From NCBI GenBank assembly GCA_964343305.1, contig CAYFJO010000102.1, positions 1 through 27,969 of the forward strand: DNA of 27,969 nt, read 5' to 3'. Below the pieces are notes generated by a model. The model had not been told where the DNA came from and did not search any database. It saw only the letters and a program-made list of their open reading frames with translations. The translations under genes were made by a program, and so were the position numbers. Origin of the DNA: CAYFJO01 sp964343305. Its GTDB lineage: Bacteria; Planctomycetota; Planctomycetia; Pirellulales; Pirellulaceae. This document shows positions 14,272 to 23,246 of this stretch, piece after piece. How positions within the stretch are numbered: the first letter of the stretch is position 1; every line of letters begins with the position of its first letter.

Positions 14272-15825
14272 ATGCCACCGCTTGATTCAACGATCATCGA
14301 TCTGCTGCCGAACACGATGTTCCTCGGACTTGCGACGTGCGCGATCAGCTTGCCGATCGGAGTCCTGGTCGCCGCCTGCCTCGTGCGGACGAACATGCCA
14401 GGCCGGAATTTCGTGGGTATTCTCTTTGCAACATTACTGTTCGTGCCCATCTTGTTTCAAACAGCGGCCTGGCATGCGGGCTTTGGAAAGCTGAGTTGGT
14501 ACACATTCACTCAAGGCGATCTCGCACGTCCCTTGATGTCCGGCTGGTCCGCAGCAATTTGGATTCATGCCATGGCTGCGATCCCTTGGGTTGTGCTGAT
14601 CGTGGGACTGGGGCTTCGGCAATCGGAACCGGAATTCGAGGAAGACGCGTTGCTGGACGTCTCGCCATTTCAAGTCTTTCTCCGCGTGACTTTGCTCCGT
14701 AGCGCCGGTTCGATGCTAGTCGCCGGGATTTGGATCTTCGTCATGACAGCGGGAGAAATTACGGTTGTCAACATCTGCCTGGTTCGCACTTTGGCAGACG
14801 AAATCTATCAGCCCATGGATGGCAACGAGCAACTTGGCTTGCTAGTTGGCAGCACAATGCTACTCGTCGGATTGACTCTGGCAGCCTCATTCTTTGTCGC
14901 TTACAAACTTGCTCCGCCGACGCGGGAAGGGACTTTACGCTCGCCTTGGCAACTCGAACTCGGACGATGGAATCTAGGCCCAATGCTTTTTGTTGCGATT
15001 GTCGTGATCGTCGTTGTCGCCGTGCCGATGATCAGTATGATCGCGACGGCTGGCATCGACACCGTTGCAATTGGTGACGAAAAAGTCCAACAGTGGTCGG
15101 CGGGCAAACTCATGAAGACCTTGATGTCGATGCCCGCGCGTTATGGCGAAGAGTTTTTTTGGACCCTGGCAATTGGCAGCATCGCCGCGGTTATCGCACT
15201 GCTCGCTGCCGCTCCGGTCGCTTGGCTTGCCTGTCGCGGAGGTGTCCATTCGCTTCCCGCTCTGACGCTCGCGGCGGTCTGCTGTGCCGTCCCAGGACCG
15301 GTGATTGGCGTCGCGATTCTGTACATCCGCGATTCAACTGACCTGCTTCCGTTGGTCAGGTTGTTTGACAAATCCATTTTCGCCCCCGTGATTGCCACAA
15401 CGATTCGCGCATTGCCATTGACGATTCTCATCCTGTGGTACAGTTTCCGCAGCATTGGCCGAGATCAAATCGCCAGCGCGTCAACGGAAGGCGCCGGAAC
15501 GCTTCCGCTGCTTTGGGAGATCGGGCTGCGACAGAAAGGTCTGACCTGTGCGATTGCCTGGTTGATCGCGTTCGCATTAGCCAGCGGCGATCTTTCTTCT
15601 TCTATTCTCGTTGTTCCACCGGGAATCGAAACGATTCCACGCCTGGTGTTCGGCAAGATCCACTCAGGCGTCGACGATCATGCAGCAGCGATTTGTTTAA
15701 TCTGTGTCGCAGCATTTGTTTCCGTGGCGGGAGCGACACTCATTTTGATCCGGTTGTCACGCGGTGCCGGATTGGACGACGTGCGGCCAGATGGTAAAAT
15801 CGCATCATGGAAAAGCCGCGTTTGA
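14272..15825 (+). CDS. Two-domain ABC transporter permease (iron/thiamine/spermidine type)
   Basis: Inner-membrane permease of 517 residues with about 11-12 hydrophobic helices arranged as two fused permease halves (about 1-225 and 235-510), as in FbpB and ThiP. Each half has an EAA-like cytoplasmic loop that should contact the ATPase: EEDALLDVSPFQVFLRVTLL in the first and STEGAGTLPLLWEIGL in the second, both degenerate relative to the EAA-x3-G consensus. No ATPase or binding protein is encoded in the window, so the rest of the transporter must be elsewhere, and the substrate is open. The 3' end overlaps the next gene by 19 nt. Confidence 0.8.
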   Translation: MPPLDSTIIDLLPNTMFLGLATCAISLPIGVLVAACLVRTNMPGRNFVGILFATLLFVPILFQTAAWHAGFGKLSWYTFTQGDLARPLMSGWSAAIWIHAMAAIPWVVLIVGLGLRQSEPEFEEDALLDVSPFQVFLRVTLLRSAGSMLVAGIWIFVMTAGEITVVNICLVRTLADEIYQPMDGNEQLGLLVGSTMLLVGLTLAASFFVAYKLAPPTREGTLRSPWQLELGRWNLGPMLFVAIVVIVVVAVPMISMIATAGIDTVAIGDEKVQQWSAGKLMKTLMSMPARYGEEFFWTLAIGSIAAVIALLAAAPVAWLACRGGVHSLPALTLAAVCCAVPGPVIGVAILYIRDSTDLLPLVRLFDKSIFAPVIATTIRALPLTILILWYSFRSIGRDQIASASTEGAGTLPLLWEIGLRQKGLTCAIAWLIAFALASGDLSSSILVVPPGIETIPRLVFGKIHSGVDDHAAAICLICVAAFVSVAGATLILIRLSRGAGLDDVRPDGKIASWKSRV

Positions 15826-16100
15826 CAATTCGTTACTGCACACAGTGCCGCTGGCTGTTACGGTCGGCCTGGATGGCTCAGGAGTTGTTGACCACATTTC
15901 AGGAGGAGATTGGCGAAGTGGCTTTGATTCCAGGCGGCGGCGGCGGGGTGTTTGAGATTTGTGCTGGTGAGGAATTAGTATGGTCGCGTGAACGGGACGG
16001 CGGGTTTCCGGAAATAAAAGTATTGAAACAACGTGTTCGCGACATCATTGCGCCGGACAAAGAACTTGGGCATTCCGATCGCAGCGAGTCATCAACCTAA
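15807..16100 (+). CDS. SelT/SelW/SelH-family (Rdx) CxxC protein
   Basis: Thioredoxin-like protein of 97 residues. It begins MEKPRLTIRYCTQCRWLLRS, which carries the family's beta-strand and CxxC (Cys11, Cys14; selenoprotein W has Sec in the second position). The second half, EVALIPGGGGGVFEIC then ELVWSRERDGGFPEIK, matches the family's G-x-FEI and GGFP motifs, so the identification is good. The physiological partner is unknown; a thiol redox role is inferred from the family. It overlaps the permease gene by 19 nt, so both are co-transcribed, and its stop overlaps the end of the convergent helicase gene by 9 nt. Confidence 0.85.
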   Translation: MEKPRLTIRYCTQCRWLLRSAWMAQELLTTFQEEIGEVALIPGGGGGVFEICAGEELVWSRERDGGFPEIKVLKQRVRDIIAPDKELGHSDRSESST

Positions 16101-19100
16101 TTCCTGTCCTGGCTCGATGACTTTGATGTTGGCGTCGGCTAGTTTGAATTGTGTTTGCCGGCCCGGTTCGCGCTGGCCGAAGCAAGCGTAGGTGGCACTG
16201 CCGTTTTGGAACCAGAATAGCGGGTCCGCCAGGATTTCTCCGTTTTTTGAGACGATGGGCTCGCGTTGAATTCCGTGGTTGGCCCACAGGTGTTTGAGCC
16301 AACTTTCGTGTTGGATGCCGATCTGCTGGCTAAGATCGGCGAACTCGTCGACGGCGCTTTCTTCGTCGTCCACGGCGGATTGGGCCGCGAGTTGGTTCCA
16401 GCAGTCTTGAATCGTCGTCAAAAGATTGGTCACGGCGGGAGTTCGGCGGTTCTTTCCGAAGATGGCCAGCACACTACGGGCGCGGGTCATGGCGACGTAG
16501 AGCGTGCGTGCCATGATGTTGTCGTCACCTGCGACGAATTCATCGGCTCCGGCGATAACCACGATCTCACTTTCGTGCCCTTTGAACTTCGAGGGAGTTA
16601 CGAGAACGACCATGTGATCTTCGCGACGCTCCATTTCTCCGGATGGGACATAAAGATCCACGCCGATTTCGCTTAATCGTTCTCGCAGTCGCCCGCGCAG
16701 TTGTTTGGCGACCAGACGGCCCGTGTACAAAATCGCAATGTCCGCAGGCAGGACGCTTTCGTCTCGAATCCATTCGATCAGTTGATTGCCAATGGCATCC
16801 ACTTGCTGTTCGATTGCGGTGAAGACGCGGTAAATCGGCAGCGGGCCGTCGACGTGATTGTGACGCACTTTCCACCACGTGTTGTCGTCGCGGTCGACCG
16901 CTTCGATCAGTCCCTGCTCGATCAGGTGTTGATGTTCGGGCGATCGATCGGGCGATTCCAGCCGGTACAGCACGTTCAACGCAAATTCGTTGATGACTTG
17001 CGTTCCTCGAAAACTCTCGCGCATCACCGTCCGCTCTTGGACCACATCCAGGCCAAGTTCGTCCCAGTGAATCGTATGCGTTCCGTCGAGGTCTTGGGCG
17101 TCGTCGTAGAGCAAAGTGATGGTTCGCGAACGAGAGTCGCCTTCAATCGCCGGATGCACGTGTCGCGACAAGAGTCGAATCGTTGGTGTGCCCAGATCCT
17201 GTGCCTCGTCAATGAACAACGCATGGCAACGAGGTTCTATTTCGTTGGGCGGCTGTTTGGTGAGGAAGGTGGCGGCCAACCGGTCATAGTGGACATCCGC
17301 GTAAACCTTGACACCGATCTCGCGCAAGAGTCCTTCGAGCAACTCGCGCACGTGAAACACTTCCACACGATGCCAAGGAAAGGGCGTGTCGTTCGCGTAA
17401 CCGCTCCAGGCTTCCTCAATCGTGCGATGAATCAGTTCTTTTGCGGATGCATTTCCGTAAACGGCCCAGACGATGGCGCGCGCATCCTTGGACAACTGGT
17501 CCACGGTTTTGACCAACGCGTTGGCCATGACGACCGTCTTGCCGCTGCCAGCCACGCCATGCACGAGCCGCGTGCGGCCGATCACATCGTCGCCACACAG
17601 CCGCTGCTGTTCGGCGTTGAGAACCACTCGCAGTTTTTTACGCTGGCCAATTTGGTAGCCGAGGCGATTGGGGTCTTCGGCAATCTTCTCCGGAACCGTG
17701 TAGCCAAGATGATCCGAGACGTATTTCCATTGTTGGCCATCACTGGTCGTCACCAGAACACGACGCGCCATGTGCGAAACCAACGGTTGCAGAAACGACT
17801 GCTGCATCTCCGCGCGGCTGGCCAACAAAATGACAAATTCGCGAGCAGCACTCAGACCGGCCGTGACCATCCGACGCCAATCGTTGGCTTGCCAGGTCGT
17901 GCTGCCGGCGTTGACGGGATCGAAAATGACGATGTCGGCCTCAATCTCCGAAGACCCTGACGTGGTCGTGGCCAACCACCGATGCATGCCTTCCTCGGAG
18001 AAATAGCGAGCGATTTGTCGGGCCTGTTGAACAAATGGCGTGACGAAGAGACCTCGCATTGCACGTATCTGCTCGTCGGCGAACAGCTTTTTCAACACCG
18101 ACAATGTTTTGGGACGTGTCCAACTGTTTGGACCGCGACCGGGTTCGGCATTGGCGGTTAGATCGTCTTCGGTGTCGTCATCCAGTACGTACCAGACGCT
18201 GCGCGGAAGTCGCGAAAAACTATCGGGCAACACCGACTCGCGACGCTCAATCTGTTCGTCACATTGCAGAAGCTTATTGTACTGGTAATCCGAAACCAAT
18301 TCGCAAATGTCCGGATGCATGCGGTCTTGCTGGTCGAAAACGAAAACGTAGGGACCTCTTTGCTTGACGTTGATCAGGTCATCCATGCCGCTGCGCGACA
18401 ACCAGGTTGCCCGGCCGCTGGGCAACACTCGACAGTTAGACTTGCTTGGGCAGTGTCGTTTCGGGTCGCCAACCAGAATCACGCGGCGGGCAGCAAGCAA
18501 CGAAATGACAGCCAACTGAGCACGGGGAATCATACCGACATGATCCACGACGACCGTTGTGAACGGTGCGCGTCCCTGCGCAAACATGGCGCGAAACACC
18601 TTTTGGCCGACGGACGCGATGGCTTGATCCACGCCACACATGACGACACGCATTTCAGGCGACAGCAGTAAGCGATCGGATCGTTCTTGGAGTTGGCCGC
18701 GGAGCTGTTTGATGAGGTTCTCGACGTTGCTGCGCTCGTCGCCGGTTGCGGAACGGAGTCGATGATGAAGCCGGAGTAGATTCGAGAGCAACTGCGATTC
18801 GCTGCATCGCAACATGTCGTTCAGGCCCGCGCGGATGTAGCTGTTTTGGTACGGCGTTCGGCCAAGGCGTTGGATGCTTCCCGATTCGATCGTGCCGCTC
18901 GATTGGACAAGCAATTCACTGCCAATCGCCCGGCTCAATAAATCGAGCGACTTGTTCGTGGCGGACACGACGAGGATGCGTTCGTTGTTGTTGCAGGCTT
19001 GGGCGATTAGCTTTGCAATGAGCGGCTGAGAGTTCGTTCCGGGCGGCGACCAGATGACGCTCCAGGAATGTCGCCAAATCGATTCAAATCGCGGCAATAC

Positions 19101-19700
19101 ACTCGTGACTTCTCCCACCAAGTGTGGATGAACACGGCCGCGGGTCGCGCTAAGTCGCGATGCCAATGCACGACGAAAGTGTTCGAACTGGGGACGACAG
19201 AAGATCGGATGCAGCCCCGTGGCGTCGCGTTGAAGCTGAACGTAAAACGTGCCCGTGGTGGGGCGCCGCGCGGGATCGTTGGAACACACAAACAGCCGCC
19301 GCCGGACTCGATCCACTTCGACAATTTCGCCGGACCAAGCTGTTTCGAGAGAGTTCAATCCAGCGGGACCGCTGACGTCGCCCGTCGAGCCGTTGACTTG
19401 CCGACGAAACTCATCCGGGCTGCGCGGACAGAGTACAAGCGACGATTCCCACGTCCAATCGAAATCGACCGAATCGCCGATCTCCAGTGCGTACAGCGTA
19501 AACGGAGTTTGCCACGATTGCCGCCCGTCCTTCAATCGTCGCACGCAGTAGCAGCGGACTTTTTTCCACTGGGCCGAATGGCGGCACGCCCATTTGATCG
19601 CGTCGGCAGCCTCATCGAGAAACTCCAACGGTCCACCCGGCAGATTCAATTCAATAGGGAATGCCGCAAGGTTCTGGCTTTGGGTTGGAGTGAGAGACAT
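16092..19700 (-). CDS. Double SF1 helicase: degenerate UPF1-like plus active UvrD-like core
   Basis: Protein of 1202 residues. About 1-200: no recognised domain. About 210-640: an SF1B/UPF1-like core with eroded motifs: SPPGTNSQP (217-225) where GPPGTGKT is expected, VVSATNKSLD (Ia), VVVDHVG (383-389) instead of DEA, VGDPKRH (410-416) where GDPKQL is expected, and DQQDRMHP (456-463) for QYRMHP. About 695-1085: an intact UvrD-like core with GVAGSGKT (715-722), FIDEAQD (829-835), YDDAQD (865-870), RESFRG (894-899), SKFKGHESE (1037-1045) and YVAMTRAR (1068-1075). The last 120 residues are unassigned. It probably acts on DNA or RNA with the second core as motor. It is 264 nt downstream of the kinase gene on the same strand. 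Confidence 0.85.
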   Translation of the reverse strand: MSLTPTQSQNLAAFPIELNLPGGPLEFLDEAADAIKWACRHSAQWKKVRCYCVRRLKDGRQSWQTPFTLYALEIGDSVDFDWTWESSLVLCPRSPDEFRRQVNGSTGDVSGPAGLNSLETAWSGEIVEVDRVRRRLFVCSNDPARRPTTGTFYVQLQRDATGLHPIFCRPQFEHFRRALASRLSATRGRVHPHLVGEVTSVLPRFESIWRHSWSVIWSPPGTNSQPLIAKLIAQACNNNERILVVSATNKSLDLLSRAIGSELLVQSSGTIESGSIQRLGRTPYQNSYIRAGLNDMLRCSESQLLSNLLRLHHRLRSATGDERSNVENLIKQLRGQLQERSDRLLLSPEMRVVMCGVDQAIASVGQKVFRAMFAQGRAPFTTVVVDHVGMIPRAQLAVISLLAARRVILVGDPKRHCPSKSNCRVLPSGRATWLSRSGMDDLINVKQRGPYVFVFDQQDRMHPDICELVSDYQYNKLLQCDEQIERRESVLPDSFSRLPRSVWYVLDDDTEDDLTANAEPGRGPNSWTRPKTLSVLKKLFADEQIRAMRGLFVTPFVQQARQIARYFSEEGMHRWLATTTSGSSEIEADIVIFDPVNAGSTTWQANDWRRMVTAGLSAAREFVILLASRAEMQQSFLQPLVSHMARRVLVTTSDGQQWKYVSDHLGYTVPEKIAEDPNRLGYQIGQRKKLRVVLNAEQQRLCGDDVIGRTRLVHGVAGSGKTVVMANALVKTVDQLSKDARAIVWAVYGNASAKELIHRTIEEAWSGYANDTPFPWHRVEVFHVRELLEGLLREIGVKVYADVHYDRLAATFLTKQPPNEIEPRCHALFIDEAQDLGTPTIRLLSRHVHPAIEGDSRSRTITLLYDDAQDLDGTHTIHWDELGLDVVQERTVMRESFRGTQVINEFALNVLYRLESPDRSPEHQHLIEQGLIEAVDRDDNTWWKVRHNHVDGPLPIYRVFTAIEQQVDAIGNQLIEWIRDESVLPADIAILYTGRLVAKQLRGRLRERLSEIGVDLYVPSGEMERREDHMVVLVTPSKFKGHESEIVVIAGADEFVAGDDNIMARTLYVAMTRARSVLAIFGKNRRTPAVTNLLTTIQDCWNQLAAQSAVDDEESAVDEFADLSQQIGIQHESWLKHLWANHGIQREPIVSKNGEILADPLFWFQNGSATYACFGQREPGRQTQFKLADANIKVIEPGQELG

Positions 19701-19889
19701 TGGTTTTCGGCCCCGGCCGAACGCGGACCACGAGTTGTGTCGGACCAGCTAAAGAACAAGTTGGATATGTTCACAACCTGTCCCCGCGAATTGCGCCGCT
19801 GTGGAGCCAATTATCCTCTACATCCTAGGTCAGAGCAACTAACTGGCGCGCTGGTAGGCTTTTAGGCGAGCGGCGGGTGAAAAATTACC

Positions 19890-19938
19890 GTAGGACGGAT
19901 TTCCAATCCGTCTGGGACGGTTTGAAAAACCGTCCTAC
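19890..19938. repeat. REP-like hairpin pair between kinase and helicase genes
   Basis: Arms 19890-19913 and 19914-19938 abut without spacer. Both have GTAG heads and GGACGG stems; the inner parts read ATTTCCAAT in one arm and TTTTTCAAA in the other. At stem position 10/18 an A-T pair in one arm is T-A in the other, a compensated change. It lies in the 264-nt gap between the kinase (upstream) and the helicase (downstream), both on the minus strand. Confidence 0.85.
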
Positions 19939-19964
19939 TGGAAAGTCACTTCCTACCACTCGCC

Positions 19965-22943
19965 TCAGTCGTCCTGGGGCGCGTCATTCGTCGCAGATGG
20001 CGGAGTGATGGCTGGTGAGTCGACCGTTGGCAGTAGCGATGGGTCAAACCCCGCAAACGATTGCGTGTTCGGCTGGTTTAGCGATTCGCGCAACTGGTAG
20101 TCCGAAACTGTGTGCGTGTGCACGGAATTGGGGTCGCCAAGATTCGAAAACTTGTTCTTGAATTCCGTGTCTTCGCGAATCGGTTGATTCCAGATATTGG
20201 GCGTGATCAGATCAAATTTGTTCTCGTCCACATTGAACCAATTGGGGTTCATTCGCGTCAACTCGGATTCGAATCGGAAATCCGTTAACTCACTTCGATT
20301 CGGCAACACGCGCCAAATGATTCCGCCCTGATGGAAATAGCAAAAAGACGCGTTAAACTCCAAGTCGTTTTCCAGGTCTTGGTCATCGGGAATGCCATCG
20401 TGCTGGAGCAACGCCACTTCAGGATCGGTTTCAAAGATGCAGTTGTGGCTCTCGATACGCAAGTGAATCTGATGCGGCGCATCGACGCTTGCGCTCACAA
20501 GGCAAATGCCTTTGCCCAACGCACACGTGACGTGGTCAAGGTGAACTTGCATCGTTCCTGCCCACGTCTCGACCATCGCACCCAAAGCTTCCAGCAGGCG
20601 TTCGTTGGTCACCAACAGTCCTTGTTCCCAATTCAGCTTAAACGGCGTCGCTCGTTCGGCCCTGATCAGTGTCGCTTGACCGCGCGCGATACATCGTTTG
20701 AGAATAATCGCGGGCGGGTCGTAGACAACTATCTTGGTTTCATCAGACGTCATTTCTGGAAACGGCGGTTCTTCAATTTCGAAGAAAGCCACCATTTGCT
20801 GCAATTGTTGCCCATCATCGCCGGCGTTCTCGATCGTCATCGTGCAGTCACGCAAGTCGACCGCGATTACGCTGTAGAGGTGAAATAGCGACCAGCCGTC
20901 AGCCGTGTCTTTCGGCAGACGCAGATGAAAATGAATGCCCTTCCAAGAGGTTTCTCCCCCAATCACGCCGATCATGTTGCCGTCGGCCACAATGTCCTTT
21001 TCCGTGGGAGCGAACACAAGTTCCGGTTTGAAGTGCTGCCCGGCACGAATGGTCAACGATTCCATGCGGATGTCAAACGGTTCGACGAGCAAAGGACCGT
21101 CAAACCACAATTCGATCGCCTGAAGTTCGGGCAACCCCGCCGCCCGTCGACAGGCTTCTTCAAGCGTATCGACGATATCCGCATCGACTGGGATCTCTGC
21201 ATCGATTGGACCGACGATCAACAATCGAGTAGGAATGAATGCAGGTTCCTCCACACCCGCGGGATGCAACTTCGCCACAGACAGATCGTGCTGCGCGTCG
21301 TTGCCGACGGTTAGTCCAGCTCCATCGAGATCAGAGTTTTGGGTGACAGCTAATTTGGCATCGGATGGCGGCAACCCGAGGTTGCCAGTTTCGGAGCCGA
21401 TTTTGGCCACCACCGAATCTAAGGCATTGGGTGCGTTCAACGAGACGATGTTAGCGGGTTCGACCGCGTCGCTGGCAGGTGAGGTTGTCGTGCCGTCGTC
21501 ATGGTTTTGTGGATCCGACGACGTTTGATCGGTCTTGTCCGCCGCCTGTGTTGCTGAGTCATTTTTGGAAGCGGCTGAATCACTGTCACTGTCCGACGTC
21601 TCAGCATTCGCCTCAATGGCGGTCAATGAGCCCTTGACGGTTTCCGTCTTGGGGGAATTCCATCGTGGCGGTGAACTTGGCTCATCCTGAATCGGCCAGA
21701 AACGGTCCAGCACCACGACGGCAAATATCAAACCGGCGATGGGGAGAATAATCGGCAACGTTCGCTGCCACCAGGTGGGATGATCGTCGATCGGCGTGAT
21801 CCAAACCGTTCCACCGTGACTGGCACCATGAAGCCCCAACTGTTCGACCAATAACAATAGTTCGCCAATCAACTCGCTGGGTGCCTGAAACCTTTCTTCC
21901 GGATGGCGGGCGAGCAGCCGGTTGAGAATGTCGATGACTTCTTCGGGCAATTCCGGACGATAAAGGCGCGGGTCGGGACGTTCGTCGCTGGTATGGCTAA
22001 GTAGTTTTTGTAGCACTGTGCCGTTGGGAAAGGGAGGTCGGCCCGCCAGCATGAAATAGAGCGTACAGCCAAGCGAGTAGAGATCACTGCGCACGTCCGC
22101 ACTGCGTGGATCCCGTGCTTGTTCCGGAGAAATATAGTCGAACGTTCCCAGCGTCACGCCGCTGGCCGTCAAATCATGGTCCGTCGATTCGACTTGATGC
22201 AGCCGGGCAAGTCCCATGTCGACTAGCTTGACATGTCCGTCCGCCGTGACCAAGACGTTCGATGGTTTGATGTCTCGATGTACGACGTCGCGCTGATGAG
22301 CGTGTTCCAAAGCTTCCGCAACTTGCAGCGTGAAATTGATCGCGGTTTCCAACGGCAGTGGGCCATCCCGACCGACGTAATCGCGAATATTCAATCCTTC
22401 GATGTGCTCAAAGACGATGTAGTGCCAGCCTTTGTCCTCGCCGACGTAGTGCACTCGCGCGATATTATCATGATCCAGACGTGCTCCGCTTTGAGCTTCG
22501 TTTTTGAATCGTTGAACAATCTCTTCGTCGTTTTGTCCACGCGACAGCACTTTGACGGCGACGGTTCGATTGAGCATCGAATCGGTCGCTCGGAACACAG
22601 CCCCCATGCCGCCACCACCGATGAATTTCTCCAGATGAAAATGTCCGAGCGTTTCGCCTTCTAACGCAACGCCCATTTCCAACGGATTGGACGGACCAGA
22701 ATCTGGCATTCCACCTATGGGCGGCGATTTCGAAATGACCGTCTCCTGGGGATTGGAGGCACCCAGTGGTGGCGAAGAGTTGTTTTCATCGTCAACAGTC
22801 GGTGGTGATGGCAAGCCATCGGACGCATCAGTAGGTGGATTCTCCGCGTTGGGGACGGGCACATGCGCAACCGCAGAGTCTCCGGACCAAGGTTGCTCTT
22901 GGCTTGGAGGATCAATCGATGCGTGTGAGCTTTGATCCGACAT
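19965..22943 (-). CDS. Membrane Ser/Thr protein kinase with outer beta-rich domain
   Basis: Hanks-type kinase of 992 residues. Residues 1-97 are Pro/Ser/Asp-rich and probably disordered. The kinase domain (about 102-365) has the Gly-rich loop IGGGGMG (108-114), Lys131, Glu149, the catalytic HRDIKPSN (222-229), DMG (242-244) in place of DFG, and SPE (272-274). All catalytic residues are present, so it should be active. One membrane helix (394-413) follows. The outer part (about 415-992) begins with a Ser/Asp/Thr-rich linker and then a beta-rich region with short LxIRAG/LxGIHF-type repeats, suggestive of a beta-helix. Its ligand is unknown. Similar kinases are very numerous in planctomycetes. 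No Shine-Dalgarno is seen. Confidence 0.9.
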   Translation of the reverse strand: MSDQSSHASIDPPSQEQPWSGDSAVAHVPVPNAENPPTDASDGLPSPPTVDDENNSSPPLGASNPQETVISKSPPIGGMPDSGPSNPLEMGVALEGETLGHFHLEKFIGGGGMGAVFRATDSMLNRTVAVKVLSRGQNDEEIVQRFKNEAQSGARLDHDNIARVHYVGEDKGWHYIVFEHIEGLNIRDYVGRDGPLPLETAINFTLQVAEALEHAHQRDVVHRDIKPSNVLVTADGHVKLVDMGLARLHQVESTDHDLTASGVTLGTFDYISPEQARDPRSADVRSDLYSLGCTLYFMLAGRPPFPNGTVLQKLLSHTSDERPDPRLYRPELPEEVIDILNRLLARHPEERFQAPSELIGELLLLVEQLGLHGASHGGTVWITPIDDHPTWWQRTLPIILPIAGLIFAVVVLDRFWPIQDEPSSPPRWNSPKTETVKGSLTAIEANAETSDSDSDSAASKNDSATQAADKTDQTSSDPQNHDDGTTTSPASDAVEPANIVSLNAPNALDSVVAKIGSETGNLGLPPSDAKLAVTQNSDLDGAGLTVGNDAQHDLSVAKLHPAGVEEPAFIPTRLLIVGPIDAEIPVDADIVDTLEEACRRAAGLPELQAIELWFDGPLLVEPFDIRMESLTIRAGQHFKPELVFAPTEKDIVADGNMIGVIGGETSWKGIHFHLRLPKDTADGWSLFHLYSVIAVDLRDCTMTIENAGDDGQQLQQMVAFFEIEEPPFPEMTSDETKIVVYDPPAIILKRCIARGQATLIRAERATPFKLNWEQGLLVTNERLLEALGAMVETWAGTMQVHLDHVTCALGKGICLVSASVDAPHQIHLRIESHNCIFETDPEVALLQHDGIPDDQDLENDLEFNASFCYFHQGGIIWRVLPNRSELTDFRFESELTRMNPNWFNVDENKFDLITPNIWNQPIREDTEFKNKFSNLGDPNSVHTHTVSDYQLRESLNQPNTQSFAGFDPSLLPTVDSPAITPPSATNDAPQDD

Positions 22944-23246
22944 TCAATTTGCGCCAATCAAGCCGTGCCAAAAAAGATGAGTCACAATCACTACGGCGAA
23001 TCCTATGATTGTGTTTCAAACAACTTCCGGCATAAGCTCGAACTGTGGGCCAGTGGACGACCGTCCTTAAGAATAGATGCACGTCTGGTCCAGATTTGTT
23101 ACGCTAACTCCGATTTTAACCAACAAATTCTTATTCGTCAAATTTAAAGTCCAGCGTTGTCAAGGGTTACGGACATCAGTGAATTCCTTATGTTGGCCAA
23201 CTCATTCTTGCCATCTACTTTTTTCTGTACATCAATCGGAGTACCT
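22944..23246. other. Divergent intergenic region between kinase and sulfatase
   Basis: This 303-nt stretch separates two divergent genes and is richer in A and T than its surroundings. It should hold both promoters. I see no clear promoter elements, no hairpin pair and no coding frame; the open frame extending upstream of the sulfatase start uses TTG 23157 and is not supported. Confidence 0.5.
23238..23241 (+). promoter_or_regulatory. Shine-Dalgarno of the sulfatase gene
   Basis: GGAG lies 5 nt before ATG 23247 and, together with the signal peptide that starts there, favours this codon over ATG 23190 and TTG 23157. Confidence 0.6.

Noticed and set aside
16701..17960. Plus-strand open frame of 419 codons opposite the helicase gene
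   Set aside because: It is antisense to the intact helicase motifs, and its translation is of low plausibility with no recognisable domain.
16092..19700. Nuclease-helicase of the AddAB or Dna2 type
   Set aside because: No PD-(D/E)xK nuclease motif or cysteine cluster could be seen in either terminal region.
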